From a virus: 38,134 nt of DNA. This document shows, piece by piece, positions 30,370-37,621 of this stretch. How positions within the stretch are numbered: position 1 is the first letter of the stretch; each line of letters opens with the position of its first letter. The translations under genes were made by a program, and so were the position numbers. Below the pieces are notes generated by a model, which ran no database searches, was not told where the DNA came from, and saw nothing but the letters and a program-made list of their open reading frames with translations. The DNA lies in IMG/VR virus record IMGVR_UViG_3300028920_000153, positions 1 to 38,134 of that record; one strand, 5' to 3'.

Positions 30370-32743
30370 AGACATAGTAAGACCTGCTGTCAGGCCAGCC
30401 GTTCATCCTGTTAATAGTAAGTATTTCTCATGGAATGCTTATTTTTCATCAAGGGATATAGGAGTTCATATAACAGGAAGAAGCGGATTGTCCTTGCCTG
30501 ATGAATTTGGAAATGATGGTTCTATATTATTACCTTATGTATCTATGCCTGATGGGGATGAATACTTAAAGTTGGTGGATTCGGGTGCTTTGGATATAGC
30601 AGCAAACAATAAATTTACGTTTTACCAATGGGTTAAGGGAGAAGATGAGACAGGTGGGGCATTAAGATATTTTGGAGGTAAGCTGGCTGCCGGTAATGTA
30701 AATGGTCGTTATGGATTTTGGTGCAACACTGATAATAAATTAGCTTGTCAGGCACAACCAACAGGGGGAGCGCAATTAATATATTCAGAAACACTCATCA
30801 CTGACTGTGTACCTCATTTATTAATGATGGAAATAAACCAAACAGCATTGACAATAACTTTTTATGTAGATAATGTTCAGATTGGCGATCCGGCAGCATA
30901 TACAGGCACATTCTCGGCAATGGCCTCACAGTATGAATTTTATATCAACGCAGGAAGTAATAGTGCTGGGTCAGCTGTATCATACATATCAAAAGCATCG
31001 TATTCAGATTGTGGGATAATACTGGATATATTGACAACAGCACAAAAGACGGCTTTATATAATCGCACATTACAAATAGCACATAAAGCACACTGGACAT
31101 GTGGAGGCACAGGCGAATACTGGTTATATGAACCTGATCTGTCAGGTAATAGTTATCATTTAACAGGAACTAATTTAAGTACTTCTGATTTCCTTTATAG
31201 CAGTTTTGGATCAAGGCATTGTCTAAATGTCGGATATACCCATTATAATAGTGGCGATGGTGATATATATATACCATATTCGGATGCCGGTGCAGAGCTT
31301 ACCTATACCGATATTCCCGATGGGACGGTGAAAGTATTAGCACACGAAGGAGATTCTGATTATCATAACCTTGCTAATTCTATTATCTATATTCCATTTT
31401 CTACATGGGACAGGTCAGATACAGATAATTTTGAAGACTACGCAAGAGCAGAAAACACATATTATGATGACACTGATTCTACTACCAAGAAATACTGGCA
31501 TATATCCGAGATAAATAATTTATTGTTCAATGCCTGGGGCAAGGATAATCATAAGGGACATAATTTTGTTTTGGTAGATGATTATTCCTATAAGTCAAGA
31601 AAAACATTAAAAGAGATATTGTCTTTTGAGACTAATATATCGGGGACAGCATATTCAAAGATAATCAGTGAATATTGTAATGATTATGTCTATTCAGATA
31701 CCTATGAGGACGATTATATATATTGGAAGTATGATTCGCAGAATATAATCGTAGCAAGAGGTGACAGGGTTCTTAAGCATGATTCTGGCACTATTTATCT
31801 TTCTGTTGATGGTGGTGTTACTTTCCCTTATTCAAATGAGGTTGCAGATTTTGATGAGCCACAATTCGGATATATATGTGCCAATGGAGATATTGCTTTT
31901 GCAAGCAAAACCAAGTTTTACAGATCAGCGAATAATCTTACTACTGTTACGGAAATAACAGCGGAAGATGTAGCCGGTGATCCTTATTCCCCTTCTGTTA
32001 AAGATAACTGGGGACAGATAGGAACAGCATCATTTATGGATACTGCTATCGGTGATCCTATCGTTTGGGGTAATTACTCCGTTTATGAAGGCATAGAAGA
32101 TGATAATATAAATTTATGGTATACAATAGATAACTTTGCTACTGTAAAAAGTTTTTATAAGTTTAGAGTCAGCGAGCCCGATCTTGGTACTAACCATATT
32201 CATAATGCACAGAAGACATCCGAAAACCATTATCTTGTTCATACAGGCGATGGTAATGGTGATGAAACAAATATTCACTGGTTAGATTGCGAATATACAC
32301 CCGGTACTGATTCATGGGCTGTTACGGCTTTATATACGGATGTTAAATTAAGTAAATACTTTGCTTCGGGAATTGGCTTTGCCGGTGGGTATTGTTACTG
32401 GTGTACTGATGGTTTGGATTATGGTATACATAAAGTAGTAGAAGAAGACTTGGGTGATACAGGCGAATTTGAAAATATATATCCTACTTCAGATCCTTCA
32501 GTATTTCTATTACTAGAGCCTGACGGAGAGGCAATAGCTACATTGGTAAATGCTAAAAATGAGGTGCTATCCACAAACGATACTTTTGCTACTATAAACA
32601 GGAGCAGGATATTTGGGATGCCTGCCAATGTTGGTTTCTGGACTTCCCGTGCAAAGAATACTAATGGTTGGTTTTTAGTGAGGGTTTCTTCAGGCACATT
32701 CCCGTATTATAGCAGTTCAGCAGTATGGATCAAAATTAAATAA
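30356..32743 (+). CDS. Tail fibre with LamG-like and Asp-box domains
   Basis: 795 residues from the ATG at 30356, which follows the neighbour's leader; an ATG at 30317 would overlap the previous gene by 53 bases. After a short attachment region (VRPAVRPAVHP), residues about 85-240 form a concanavalin/LamG-like domain (FTFYQWVKGEDETGGALRYFGG ... ALTITFYVDNVQIGD). From about 330 to 740 the sequence resembles a beta-propeller, with the Asp-box SVDGGVTF near 482 and YRSANNLTTVTEI nearby, as in sialidase/BNR-type folds. It may bind or cut host surface polysaccharide. Catalytic residues of a hydrolase cannot be fixed from sequence. Confidence 0.85.
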   Translation: MGNIRDIVRPAVRPAVHPVNSKYFSWNAYFSSRDIGVHITGRSGLSLPDEFGNDGSILLPYVSMPDGDEYLKLVDSGALDIAANNKFTFYQWVKGEDETGGALRYFGGKLAAGNVNGRYGFWCNTDNKLACQAQPTGGAQLIYSETLITDCVPHLLMMEINQTALTITFYVDNVQIGDPAAYTGTFSAMASQYEFYINAGSNSAGSAVSYISKASYSDCGIILDILTTAQKTALYNRTLQIAHKAHWTCGGTGEYWLYEPDLSGNSYHLTGTNLSTSDFLYSSFGSRHCLNVGYTHYNSGDGDIYIPYSDAGAELTYTDIPDGTVKVLAHEGDSDYHNLANSIIYIPFSTWDRSDTDNFEDYARAENTYYDDTDSTTKKYWHISEINNLLFNAWGKDNHKGHNFVLVDDYSYKSRKTLKEILSFETNISGTAYSKIISEYCNDYVYSDTYEDDYIYWKYDSQNIIVARGDRVLKHDSGTIYLSVDGGVTFPYSNEVADFDEPQFGYICANGDIAFASKTKFYRSANNLTTVTEITAEDVAGDPYSPSVKDNWGQIGTASFMDTAIGDPIVWGNYSVYEGIEDDNINLWYTIDNFATVKSFYKFRVSEPDLGTNHIHNAQKTSENHYLVHTGDGNGDETNIHWLDCEYTPGTDSWAVTALYTDVKLSKYFASGIGFAGGYCYWCTDGLDYGIHKVVEEDLGDTGEFENIYPTSDPSVFLLLEPDGEAIATLVNAKNEVLSTNDTFATINRSRIFGMPANVGFWTSRAKNTNGWFLVRVSSGTFPYYSSSAVWIKIK

Positions 32744-32762
32744 TAGATAAAAGCAAAACGAT

Positions 32763-33185
32763 ATGACAGATAAACCAGATTACAGGATGTATCTTGAAGA
32801 AAAATTTGAAGGTATGATAAAGCTCATAGATGCTCAGTTTTATAATATGCACGATAAACTGGAGGCCATTGAGAAACAGACTACCAAAACAAACAGCAGG
32901 GTTAATAAATTAGAAGATAAGATGGAGTGTGTTGAAAAGGATCTTGAGGAATATCATTTTGTCAAGAAATATCCTAAGCTTATTGTCGGGGCTGTCGCTG
33001 TCATGGTTGTTATTGCGCTATTTACCTTTTACGGGATGACAAAGAGCGTAAATAATAAAGTAATAGAAACAAAAGAGTCATTAAAAAATGAGATACGTCT
33101 TATGGATGGAGTATCTAAAGTCACAAGGGGAGGCTATGTTAAATATAATGACAGAGGAATGAGTGATTCAATCAAGGTACGATGA
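32763..33185 (+). CDS. Coiled-coil protein with one membrane helix (XhlA-like layout)
   Basis: 140 residues. An amphipathic helix and coiled coil (YNMHDKLEAIEKQTTKTNSR, VNKLEDKMECVEKDLEE) precede one transmembrane segment at about 73-90 (LIVGAVAVMVVIALFTFY) and a polar tail. This layout is like hemolysin-XhlA-type lysis partners, though similarity is structural and not by recognised motif. It opens the lysis-like group and overlaps the DUF5675-like gene by four bases. A membrane anchor for lysis or a tail-tip component are the alternatives. Confidence 0.75.
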   Translation: MTDKPDYRMYLEEKFEGMIKLIDAQFYNMHDKLEAIEKQTTKTNSRVNKLEDKMECVEKDLEEYHFVKKYPKLIVGAVAVMVVIALFTFYGMTKSVNNKVIETKESLKNEIRLMDGVSKVTRGGYVKYNDRGMSDSIKVR

Positions 33186-33592
33186 AAGCAATATTAAGCA
33201 GAGGCTATTATAAGAATGAGACACTCGGTATGCTGATGATAATGGAGGGTGAGCATCCGATGTTTTCATGCAAGACTATTGAGCTTCCGGATAACGGCAA
33301 CCAGAGAAATACATCCTGCATACCTGAAGGAGCTTATGTTGTTCAGAAGCATAACTCACCTACTAAGGGCGAGTGCTTCCATGTTCTTGATGTACCGGGC
33401 AGAACTGATATACTCATCCATGTAGGCAACTATGCAGCCGGACATAGGATTGACACTATGGGTTGTATCCTTCCAGGAGCAGGGTTCCAGGATATTAATA
33501 ACGATGGGAATATTGACGTATTTAATTCACGGGTTACAATGGATAGGTTACTTGAGATATTACCAGAAAACTTTACACTACATATATTATGA
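33182..33592 (+). CDS. DUF5675-like protein, candidate lysis enzyme
   Basis: 136 residues. CIPEGAYVVQKHNSPTKGECFHVLDVPGRTDILIHVGNYAAG and DTMGCILPGAGFQDINNDGNIDVFNSRVTMDRLLEILPENFTLHIL match the DUF5675 pattern. IHVGNY followed about 15 residues later by GCIL recalls the His...Gly-Cys arrangement of L,D-transpeptidase/YkuD-type active sites, so a cell-wall enzyme is plausible. The gene lies between two membrane-protein genes where an endolysin would be expected, and no other endolysin is recognisable in the window. There is no signal peptide, so export would depend on the holin. Confidence 0.88.
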   Translation: MKAILSRGYYKNETLGMLMIMEGEHPMFSCKTIELPDNGNQRNTSCIPEGAYVVQKHNSPTKGECFHVLDVPGRTDILIHVGNYAAGHRIDTMGCILPGAGFQDINNDGNIDVFNSRVTMDRLLEILPENFTLHIL

Positions 33593-33717
33593 AAATATCT
33601 ACTATCTATAAGTTGTATACAGGATTTAAAAGCTTAATGTCTAATATATTTGACTGTTTATTGATACTTGTTATTATAGCAATCGTAATTTTTGCACTCC
33701 ATGAAATTATTTATTAA
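33589..33717 (+). CDS. 42-residue single-span membrane protein, holin candidate
   Basis: It starts in the stop of the DUF5675-like gene (ATGA). After a basic N-terminus (MKISTIYKLYTGFK) comes one hydrophobic helix at about 20-37 (IFDCLLILVIIAIVIFAL). It overlaps the following two-span protein by 17 bases. Size and placement suit a small holin or antiholin; the family is not recognised. Confidence 0.6.
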   Translation: MKISTIYKLYTGFKSLMSNIFDCLLILVIIAIVIFALHEIIY

Positions 33718-33874
33718 CCTCACATGGTCTAAGATAATGGCCTTCCTCGTTTTGGGATCAGCTATTGTGCTTGATATTATCAACGGTGGTGCTACCGCTT
33801 TTATGTTCGCTGTCCCCTTTGTAGTCTTTCTTATCACTGGTAAACAATATTTAGATAGCAAAAAGAACTGTTAA
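33701..33874 (+). CDS. 57-residue two-span membrane protein, holin candidate
   Basis: Start at ATG 33701 (an in-frame ATG at 33692 is nine bases upstream). Two hydrophobic segments lie at about 12-27 (IMAFLVLGSAIVLDII) and 32-46 (TAFMFAVPFVVFLIT), separated by a Gly-Gly turn, with a charged C-terminus (KQYLDSKKNC). This is a class II holin-like topology. It lies next to another tiny membrane gene, an arrangement seen in holin/antiholin pairs. Its stop codon is embedded in the promoter-like repeat that precedes the phosphoesterase gene. Confidence 0.68.
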   Translation: MKLFINLTWSKIMAFLVLGSAIVLDIINGGATAFMFAVPFVVFLITGKQYLDSKKNC

Positions 33875-33888
33875 TAACTTTATTTTTG
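33866..33888 (+). promoter_or_regulatory. Probable promoter before the phosphoesterase gene
   Basis: TATTTTTG at 33881-33888 fits the TAnnTTTG -7 element; no good TTTG stands 19-21 bases upstream. The 20-mer AACTGTTAATAACTTTATTT starting at 33866 is identical to the one at 3999 before the AT-rich module, so the two sites may respond to the same factor. Confidence 0.5.
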
Positions 33889-33930
33889 CAGTTAGTTTAT
33901 TATTAATAAATTAGCTCGAAAATTTAAACT

Positions 33931-34812
33931 ATGGAAACAGTATTTAAGACTCACGAGGTTTTTATTGACTATATATGGGGTGAAGAGATTTATTTCATTC
34001 CCTTCGGCGATACTCACAGGGATACTCCCTCGTGTGATACTGACCGGTGGCGCTGGTTCTTAGACGGGTGTAAGAAATATCCGCAGGATAGGACCTGGTA
34101 TCTCGGTATGGGTGACTTCAATGATTTCGCATCATCTAAAGAGCAGAAGATAATACATAACTCAGCCCTGCATGAACAGACTAAAGACAAGTTCGATGAT
34201 ATTGTCATCAGGGATAACCGCAGGATAGCAAACGAGATGTCGTTCATGAGAGGTCGTTTTTTAGGTATGCTGGATGGCAATCATAACTGGGTTTTTAAAA
34301 ACGGTAAGACAGCTACGGAGGATCTTGCAGAACGGTTGCAGGCTCCTTATCTTGGATGGCTCACTCACATAACTGTTAATATCAGGATTCATAATACAAC
34401 TGGCAAACGGTTAAAAGGTAATTATTCAACCGGAGATATAAGGATGTATATCGTAGCCTGTCATGGTAAAGCAGGAGGCAAGTTGGCAGGAGCTACTATT
34501 AACCAGGTAGATGATCTCAAGAGGGTGTTCCCCGTTGCTGATATTTACGCAATGGGCCATGACCATCAGAGGGCAGCACATCCTACTTCTGTACTGGTCC
34601 CTTCTAATCGGGGTTCGGAGTTAAAGCAAAAGAGACAGTTTTTGGTTCGTTCCGGTAGTTTTAAGAAAGGGTACGTTGATGGTGTTTCCGGTTATGAGGT
34701 AGGTCGCCTATTGCGTCCTTCCGATCTTGGTGCTGTTGTTCTGCCTATTTCTATTCACAGGGATACACGGGAGACAGATAGATTGATACTTGATATAAAA
34801 GCGATAATATGA
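33931..34812 (+). CDS. Calcineurin-like metallophosphoesterase
   Basis: 293 residues with the complete two-metal site: GDTH (26-29), GDFN (61-64), GNHN (116-119), a His in CHG (177-179) and GHDH (209-212). Family members hydrolyse phosphomono- or diesters, including nucleic acids and cyclic nucleotides. There is no signal peptide or membrane helix, so it is cytoplasmic or packaged. The gene has its own probable promoter and sits between holin-like and spanin-like genes. Possible roles are DNA end processing, breakdown of host signalling nucleotides used in defence, or dephosphorylation of host proteins; the sequence does not choose among them. Confidence 0.9.
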   Translation: METVFKTHEVFIDYIWGEEIYFIPFGDTHRDTPSCDTDRWRWFLDGCKKYPQDRTWYLGMGDFNDFASSKEQKIIHNSALHEQTKDKFDDIVIRDNRRIANEMSFMRGRFLGMLDGNHNWVFKNGKTATEDLAERLQAPYLGWLTHITVNIRIHNTTGKRLKGNYSTGDIRMYIVACHGKAGGKLAGATINQVDDLKRVFPVADIYAMGHDHQRAAHPTSVLVPSNRGSELKQKRQFLVRSGSFKKGYVDGVSGYEVGRLLRPSDLGAVVLPISIHRDTRETDRLILDIKAII

Positions 34813-35000
34813 TTAAGATAATAAAGAAGAACATCACAGAGTCGTATTTCAAAGGGACGGATTATTACAATACTATCCGTGAGTATGAATTTAGGATAAC
34901 TTTTTTAGGGCTTACCATATTTGTCGCAACGGAAAATTTTAAAGATAACTTAATCGAACCACCCAAAAACGGGATAGGATTTAAAAAGAAAGAGTCATGA
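34809..35000 (+). CDS. Small hypothetical protein
   Basis: 63 residues, ATGA-coupled on both sides. Mixed strands and basic residues (KIIKKNITESYFKGTDYYN, EYEFRITFLGLTIFVATENF), with a Lys-rich end. The hydrophobic patch is too short and broken for a membrane span. Function unknown. Confidence 0.7.
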   Translation: MIKIIKKNITESYFKGTDYYNTIREYEFRITFLGLTIFVATENFKDNLIEPPKNGIGFKKKES

Positions 35001-35566
35001 AAAACTTATGGATATATTTAGTAGTAGCCTGTTTATTCCTGTTGCTTGTATTAACCATTAACATACAACGGACAAAGATAGGTAAACTTGAATCTGACAA
35101 TACACGGCTGGAATATAACCAGACGGAACTAACAAAGGAAAACAACGAATTAACGGTTTTAACGCTACGTAAGGATGAAGTGATAGGTAGATATGCCAGA
35201 GAGAGAGATTCGCTTGCTGAGGCCCTTAAGATTAAGCCTAAGCAGGTAATACAGATAAAGTATCAAACAATAACCGAGCATGACACTGTTCCCGTCCCTG
35301 TTCCGGTATTTATCTCAGGACAGAACTTCTGGAAGATAAAAGATACTGGCAAGTGTTTTGTTTGGCAGGCAGATGCTTTTCTTAAAAGCGATTCACTGGA
35401 AGTTACAAGAACGGGGTTTGATTATAATAATAAGGTAACACATACTTACTATAAAAAACGGCCTCATAAGTTTCTATTTATCCGTTTTGGCAAGTGGGAG
35501 TATTTTAACGACATAACTCCTGAGTGTGGAGAGGCACGGACAGAGGTAATTAATTTCATTAAATAG
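34997..35566 (+). CDS. Membrane-anchored coiled-coil protein (DUF6549-like), spanin candidate
   Basis: 189 residues. The N-terminal membrane helix at about 4-22 (LWIYLVVACLFLLLVLTIN) is a signal anchor. A coiled coil follows at 25-75 (KIGKLESDNTRLEYNQTELT, KENNELTVLTLRKDEVIGRY), then a beta region with a VPVPVPVF stretch, and the ending KRPHKFLFIRFGKWEYFN, which resembles DUF6549 proteins of Bacteroidota phages. Topology (inner-membrane anchor, periplasmic coiled coil) is that of Rz/i-spanins, needed to breach the outer membrane of a Gram-negative host. No embedded outer-membrane lipoprotein partner was found. Confidence 0.8.
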   Translation: MKNLWIYLVVACLFLLLVLTINIQRTKIGKLESDNTRLEYNQTELTKENNELTVLTLRKDEVIGRYARERDSLAEALKIKPKQVIQIKYQTITEHDTVPVPVPVFISGQNFWKIKDTGKCFVWQADAFLKSDSLEVTRTGFDYNNKVTHTYYKKRPHKFLFIRFGKWEYFNDITPECGEARTEVINFIK

Positions 35567-35574
35567 TTGATAAG

Positions 35575-35964
35575 ATGCCAAGAGAACTTACAAAAAAGGA
35601 ATTAAAAAGCTATAAGGGATTTTGCACTGTTGGGGATTTGTTAAAGTTTATTAAAGAAAATCAAATTCCTGATAATGCGCTTGTTCTTTGCCAGAGAGTC
35701 GAAGATGTTTATTATGAGGAAAGTAATTGGGGTGTTTATCTAAAAGAGGGTGAATCCACATGGGAATGTAAAGCATGGAATAAAAATATTAAAAACAAAA
35801 AATATCTTAATGAACGTCCTAAATTAAAAGAAATAATAAATGAATTAGAGCCATTCACGGAAAAACAAATAAAAGAATCAATGGAACAATACCATCCTGT
35901 TTGGAGTCCTGTATTATATAATGATGATAAAGATGATTTTTTATTTTTAGACTTACATTATTAA
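35575..35964 (+). CDS. Hypothetical acidic protein ending the late region
   Basis: 129 residues, with AT-rich codons unlike the virion genes. Sequence: KELKSYKGFCTVGDLLKFIKENQIPDNALVLCQRVEDVYYEES..., a probable small alpha/beta fold where 'VGDLLKFIKENQIPDNALV' resembles the start of small phage hypothetical proteins, then TWECKAWNKNIKNKK and an acidic end (NDDKDDFLFLDLHY). No catalytic motif. It is followed by the only long non-coding region of the window. Confidence 0.72.
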   Translation: MPRELTKKELKSYKGFCTVGDLLKFIKENQIPDNALVLCQRVEDVYYEESNWGVYLKEGESTWECKAWNKNIKNKKYLNERPKLKEIINELEPFTEKQIKESMEQYHPVWSPVLYNDDKDDFLFLDLHY

Positions 35965-35971
35965 TTTCATA

Positions 35972-36110
35972 TGAGTACTAAATGAGAAAGACACTTCGTT
36001 AGTGACCCTACCACACGAGGGATGACACGGCCTATAACCAGCGTAACGACCTGAATTTTTATAGGTGGGTTAAACGATAAAGCCCTTAAAATTGTGTGTG
36101 GAGTACTCTT
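35972..36110 (+). ncRNA. Candidate structured RNA, about 140 nt
   Basis: There is no supportable ORF here, and nested pairings can be drawn by eye: 35973-35979 with 36102-36108 (GAGTACT/AGTACTC); a small hairpin CACT/AGTG around 35992-36004; CCCT/AGGG around 36006-36021; CCTATAA 36031-36037 with TTATAGG 36059-36065; and GGGTT/AGCCC near 36067-36085. The loop CCACAC at 36011-36016 can also pair with GTGTGG at 36096-36101, forming a pseudoknot next to the closing stem. A CTTTTT run follows. It could be the 3' structure of the late transcript or a separate RNA. It fits no family I can name. Confidence 0.4.
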
Positions 36111-36153
36111 TTTATAAAGTAGTTTTCTGTTTTTTCATAGTTGTTAGGTTTTG

Positions 36154-36185
36154 GCCGGGAGTACGAGTTGCTCCTGGCTTTTTTT
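36154..36185 (+). terminator. Rho-independent terminator ending the late region
   Basis: Stem GCCGGGAG / CTCCTGGC (8 pairs, one G-U), 9-base loop and seven consecutive T at 36179-36185. It separates the late transcript from the early promoter downstream. Confidence 0.92.
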
Positions 36186-36225
36186 GTGCATAATGAAAAC
36201 TATCTTTTACAAATACACGCTAATT

Positions 36226-36356
36226 TGTAACGAATACGTTACATTAAGCTATTTAAATAATTTTACCGTTATAATAGCACTATTTAAACAATAGCAGATA
36301 TTCTTAAATAAAAATAGGTATAATTACCTTTTTTGCGGTAAATTGATATATATCAA
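36226..36356 (+). promoter_or_regulatory. Palindrome-rich AT segment upstream of the early promoter
   Basis: Three clear dyads lie between the terminator and the early promoter: TGTAACG-AATA-CGTTACA (36226-36243), AGGTA-TAAT-TACCT (36316-36329, followed by a T-run) and the perfect 14-mer TTGATATATATCAA (36343-36356). CTATTTAAA also occurs twice near 36249 and 36280. No gene is supported here. The dyads are candidate operators for the downstream RHH-like protein or a host factor; the AT-rich stretch could alternatively serve replication. Confidence 0.5.
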
Positions 36357-36399
36357 CTCTTGAATTGACAAAGTTCTTTGAAAATAATTGTTAAATTAC

Positions 36400-36430
36400 T
36401 TGTTTGATATTATATTAATTATTATATTTG
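36400..36430 (+). promoter_or_regulatory. Probable early promoter
   Basis: TATATTTG at 36423-36430 is a consensus -7 box. TTG at 36400-36402 stands 20 bases upstream as the -33 element; TTTG at 36403 is too close. Transcription would start near 36437, with a short A-rich leader before ATG 36456. It is the first promoter after the late terminator and leads into the early genes across the window junction. Confidence 0.72.
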
Positions 36431-36455
36431 TTATATAAATCAAAACCGCAAAGAG

Positions 36456-36650
36456 ATGAAAACAAAAAAGTACATCGTAGCGCATGTTACAAAGAACCCT
36501 AATTACTACATAGAGAATTGTGGTAATGAAATAGACACGACTTATACAAGGGATAAGTTAAAGGCAAAACGGTTTAATACAGTAGACGAAGCATTGAGAT
36601 GGAGATTTACCCCCTCATGGGCAGTAATTGAAATAGAAATAGATCAATAA
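36456..36650 (+). CDS. Hypothetical first early gene
   Basis: 64 residues: KKYIVAHVTKNPNYYIENCGNEIDTTYTRDKLKAKRFNTVDEALRWRF..., a small alpha/beta protein with a basic first half, ending AVIEIEIDQ. The pattern 'YI....KNPxYYI' followed by 'A.RF.t.deA' resembles small phage proteins of unknown role. Being first after the early promoter suggests high immediate-early expression and perhaps host take-over, which is inference. Confidence 0.72.
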   Translation: MKTKKYIVAHVTKNPNYYIENCGNEIDTTYTRDKLKAKRFNTVDEALRWRFTPSWAVIEIEIDQ

Positions 36651-36656
36651 AAAGCG

Positions 36657-36923
36657 ATGAAAACACATGAATTTTTGAATGAAATGAAAAAAAAATGTGA
36701 AAAACGTGCTCAGTTTTTTGCACATGCTGAACTAAAATTGGTTGCTGATTCTGATTATATAGGATTAACAGAAAAACAGATTAAAGTTAGAAGAAAATAT
36801 CTTGAGAAGAAAGCTGGCATGGCTGTCATAGATGAAACATGGATTGAAGAAAATATGTCAGAATTTTTGAAAGATAACCCAAATCTCATTGAAAACTTGA
36901 GAAGTAAATATAATTTAATTTAA
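36657..36923 (+). CDS. Hypothetical helical early protein
   Basis: 88 residues, mainly helical and charged: HEFLNEMKKKCEKRAQFFAHAELKLVADSDYIGLTEKQIKVRRKYLEKKAGMAVIDETWIEENMSEFLKDNPN... No Cys pair, membrane segment or catalytic motif is visible. It lies six bases after the previous stop in the same transcript. Function unknown. Confidence 0.72.
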   Translation: MKTHEFLNEMKKKCEKRAQFFAHAELKLVADSDYIGLTEKQIKVRRKYLEKKAGMAVIDETWIEENMSEFLKDNPNLIENLRSKYNLI

Positions 36924-36929
36924 CACTTT

Positions 36930-36969
36930 GCGGTCAGGGGTGGCGATAGCATCAAAGCCTCTTGACTGC
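36930..36969 (+). promoter_or_regulatory. Hairpin before the RHH-like gene
   Basis: GCGGTCAGGGG (36930-36940) can pair with CTCTTGACTGC (36959-36969): 11 pairs, three of them G-U, with an 18-base loop. There is no T-run after it, so it is less likely a terminator than an mRNA-processing, protein-binding or translational-control element for the gene starting 15 bases downstream. Confidence 0.45.
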
Positions 36970-36983
36970 TTAAATAAATAATT

Positions 36984-37154
36984 ATGGAAGAATACACAAT
37001 CGTACAGGTTAAAGTGCCAAAGGATTTAGACTACAAGCTCAATCTTTGGCTGGCAGAACTAAAGAAGCTCAACATCAAGAGCAGTAAGGCAAATGAGATT
37101 ATCCGACTGGCCACAATAGGCTATAATACAGAGAATAATGAAAAAACTATTTAA
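36984..37154 (+). CDS. Ribbon-helix-helix-like small protein
   Basis: 56 residues. TIVQVKVPKDLDYKLNLWLAEL (strand then helix) followed by KKLNIKSSKANEIIRLATIGY (second helix) is the layout of Arc/MetJ-type RHH proteins, with the exposed beta strand VQVKV as DNA-reading element. Such proteins repress their own operons by binding short palindromes as dimers; candidate palindromes lie upstream of the early promoter. It overlaps the next gene by 17 bases in another frame. Confidence 0.65.
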   Translation: MEEYTIVQVKVPKDLDYKLNLWLAELKKLNIKSSKANEIIRLATIGYNTENNEKTI

Positions 37155-37410
37155 AACAATCCGCAATTTTTATAGAGAATTTATATTTAATCAGTTCATT
37201 AAGTTTTCAAATGAACTAATAGAAAGAACTGAATCTATCGTTTTTGCTCAAAAGGTAATGCGTAAAGAGTATGATAAATCATTTTTCCCCGTGAAAGAGA
37301 TACCGGTTAAAAAAGGGAAAATAAAATATACCCTGCTTGTTTCAGGTGATGGGAAAGTTTTTAATTTAGGTCGTCACGACACAAAAGAAGTTATCCATGA
37401 AAGACGTTAG
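37138..37410 (+). CDS. Hypothetical early protein
   Basis: 90 residues starting inside the RHH-like gene. The basic aromatic N-terminus (KKLFKTIRNFYREFIFNQFIKFSNELIERTESIVFAQKVMRK) is helical. A beta hairpin follows (EIPVKKGKIKYTLLVSGDGKVFNLG), with a basic end. No family recognised. It overlaps the CxxC protein by 14 bases. Confidence 0.7.
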   Translation: MKKLFKTIRNFYREFIFNQFIKFSNELIERTESIVFAQKVMRKEYDKSFFPVKEIPVKKGKIKYTLLVSGDGKVFNLGRHDTKEVIHERR

Positions 37411-37621
37411 TTATCCTATAATAATAAAGGTGCAGAACGATGAGGAGAAAGAGGTCTGCTGTCATTGTGAAAATCAGCTCGCAATGGTACAGGTATATTA
37501 TGAACGTACCTACGGCATCAAGAAGCGTTTTGTCATTGACCTCTGTATGGAGTGTTATTCACATCCTGACTTCCAGGAACTGAAAGCAACATATCAAAAC
37601 GTAAAAGTAAGACTACTATGA
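37397..37621 (+). CDS. Small double-CxxC protein
   Basis: 74 residues. CCHCENQ at about 21-27 and CMECYSHP at about 50-57 give two Cys knuckles spaced as in a treble-clef or zinc-ribbon fold, with strands between (LAMVQVYYERTYGIKKRFVIDL). Probably a metal-binding adaptor or small DNA-binding protein. Its stop overlaps the ATG of the repeat gene (ATGA), so it is translated just before it. Confidence 0.78.
   Translation: MKDVSYPIIIKVQNDEEKEVCCHCENQLAMVQVYYERTYGIKKRFVIDLCMECYSHPDFQELKATYQNVKVRLL

Noticed and set aside
36193-36294. 33-codon ORF after the late terminator
   Set aside because: No promoter in front, AT-rich sequence crossing a dyad, and no recognisable protein features; likely chance.
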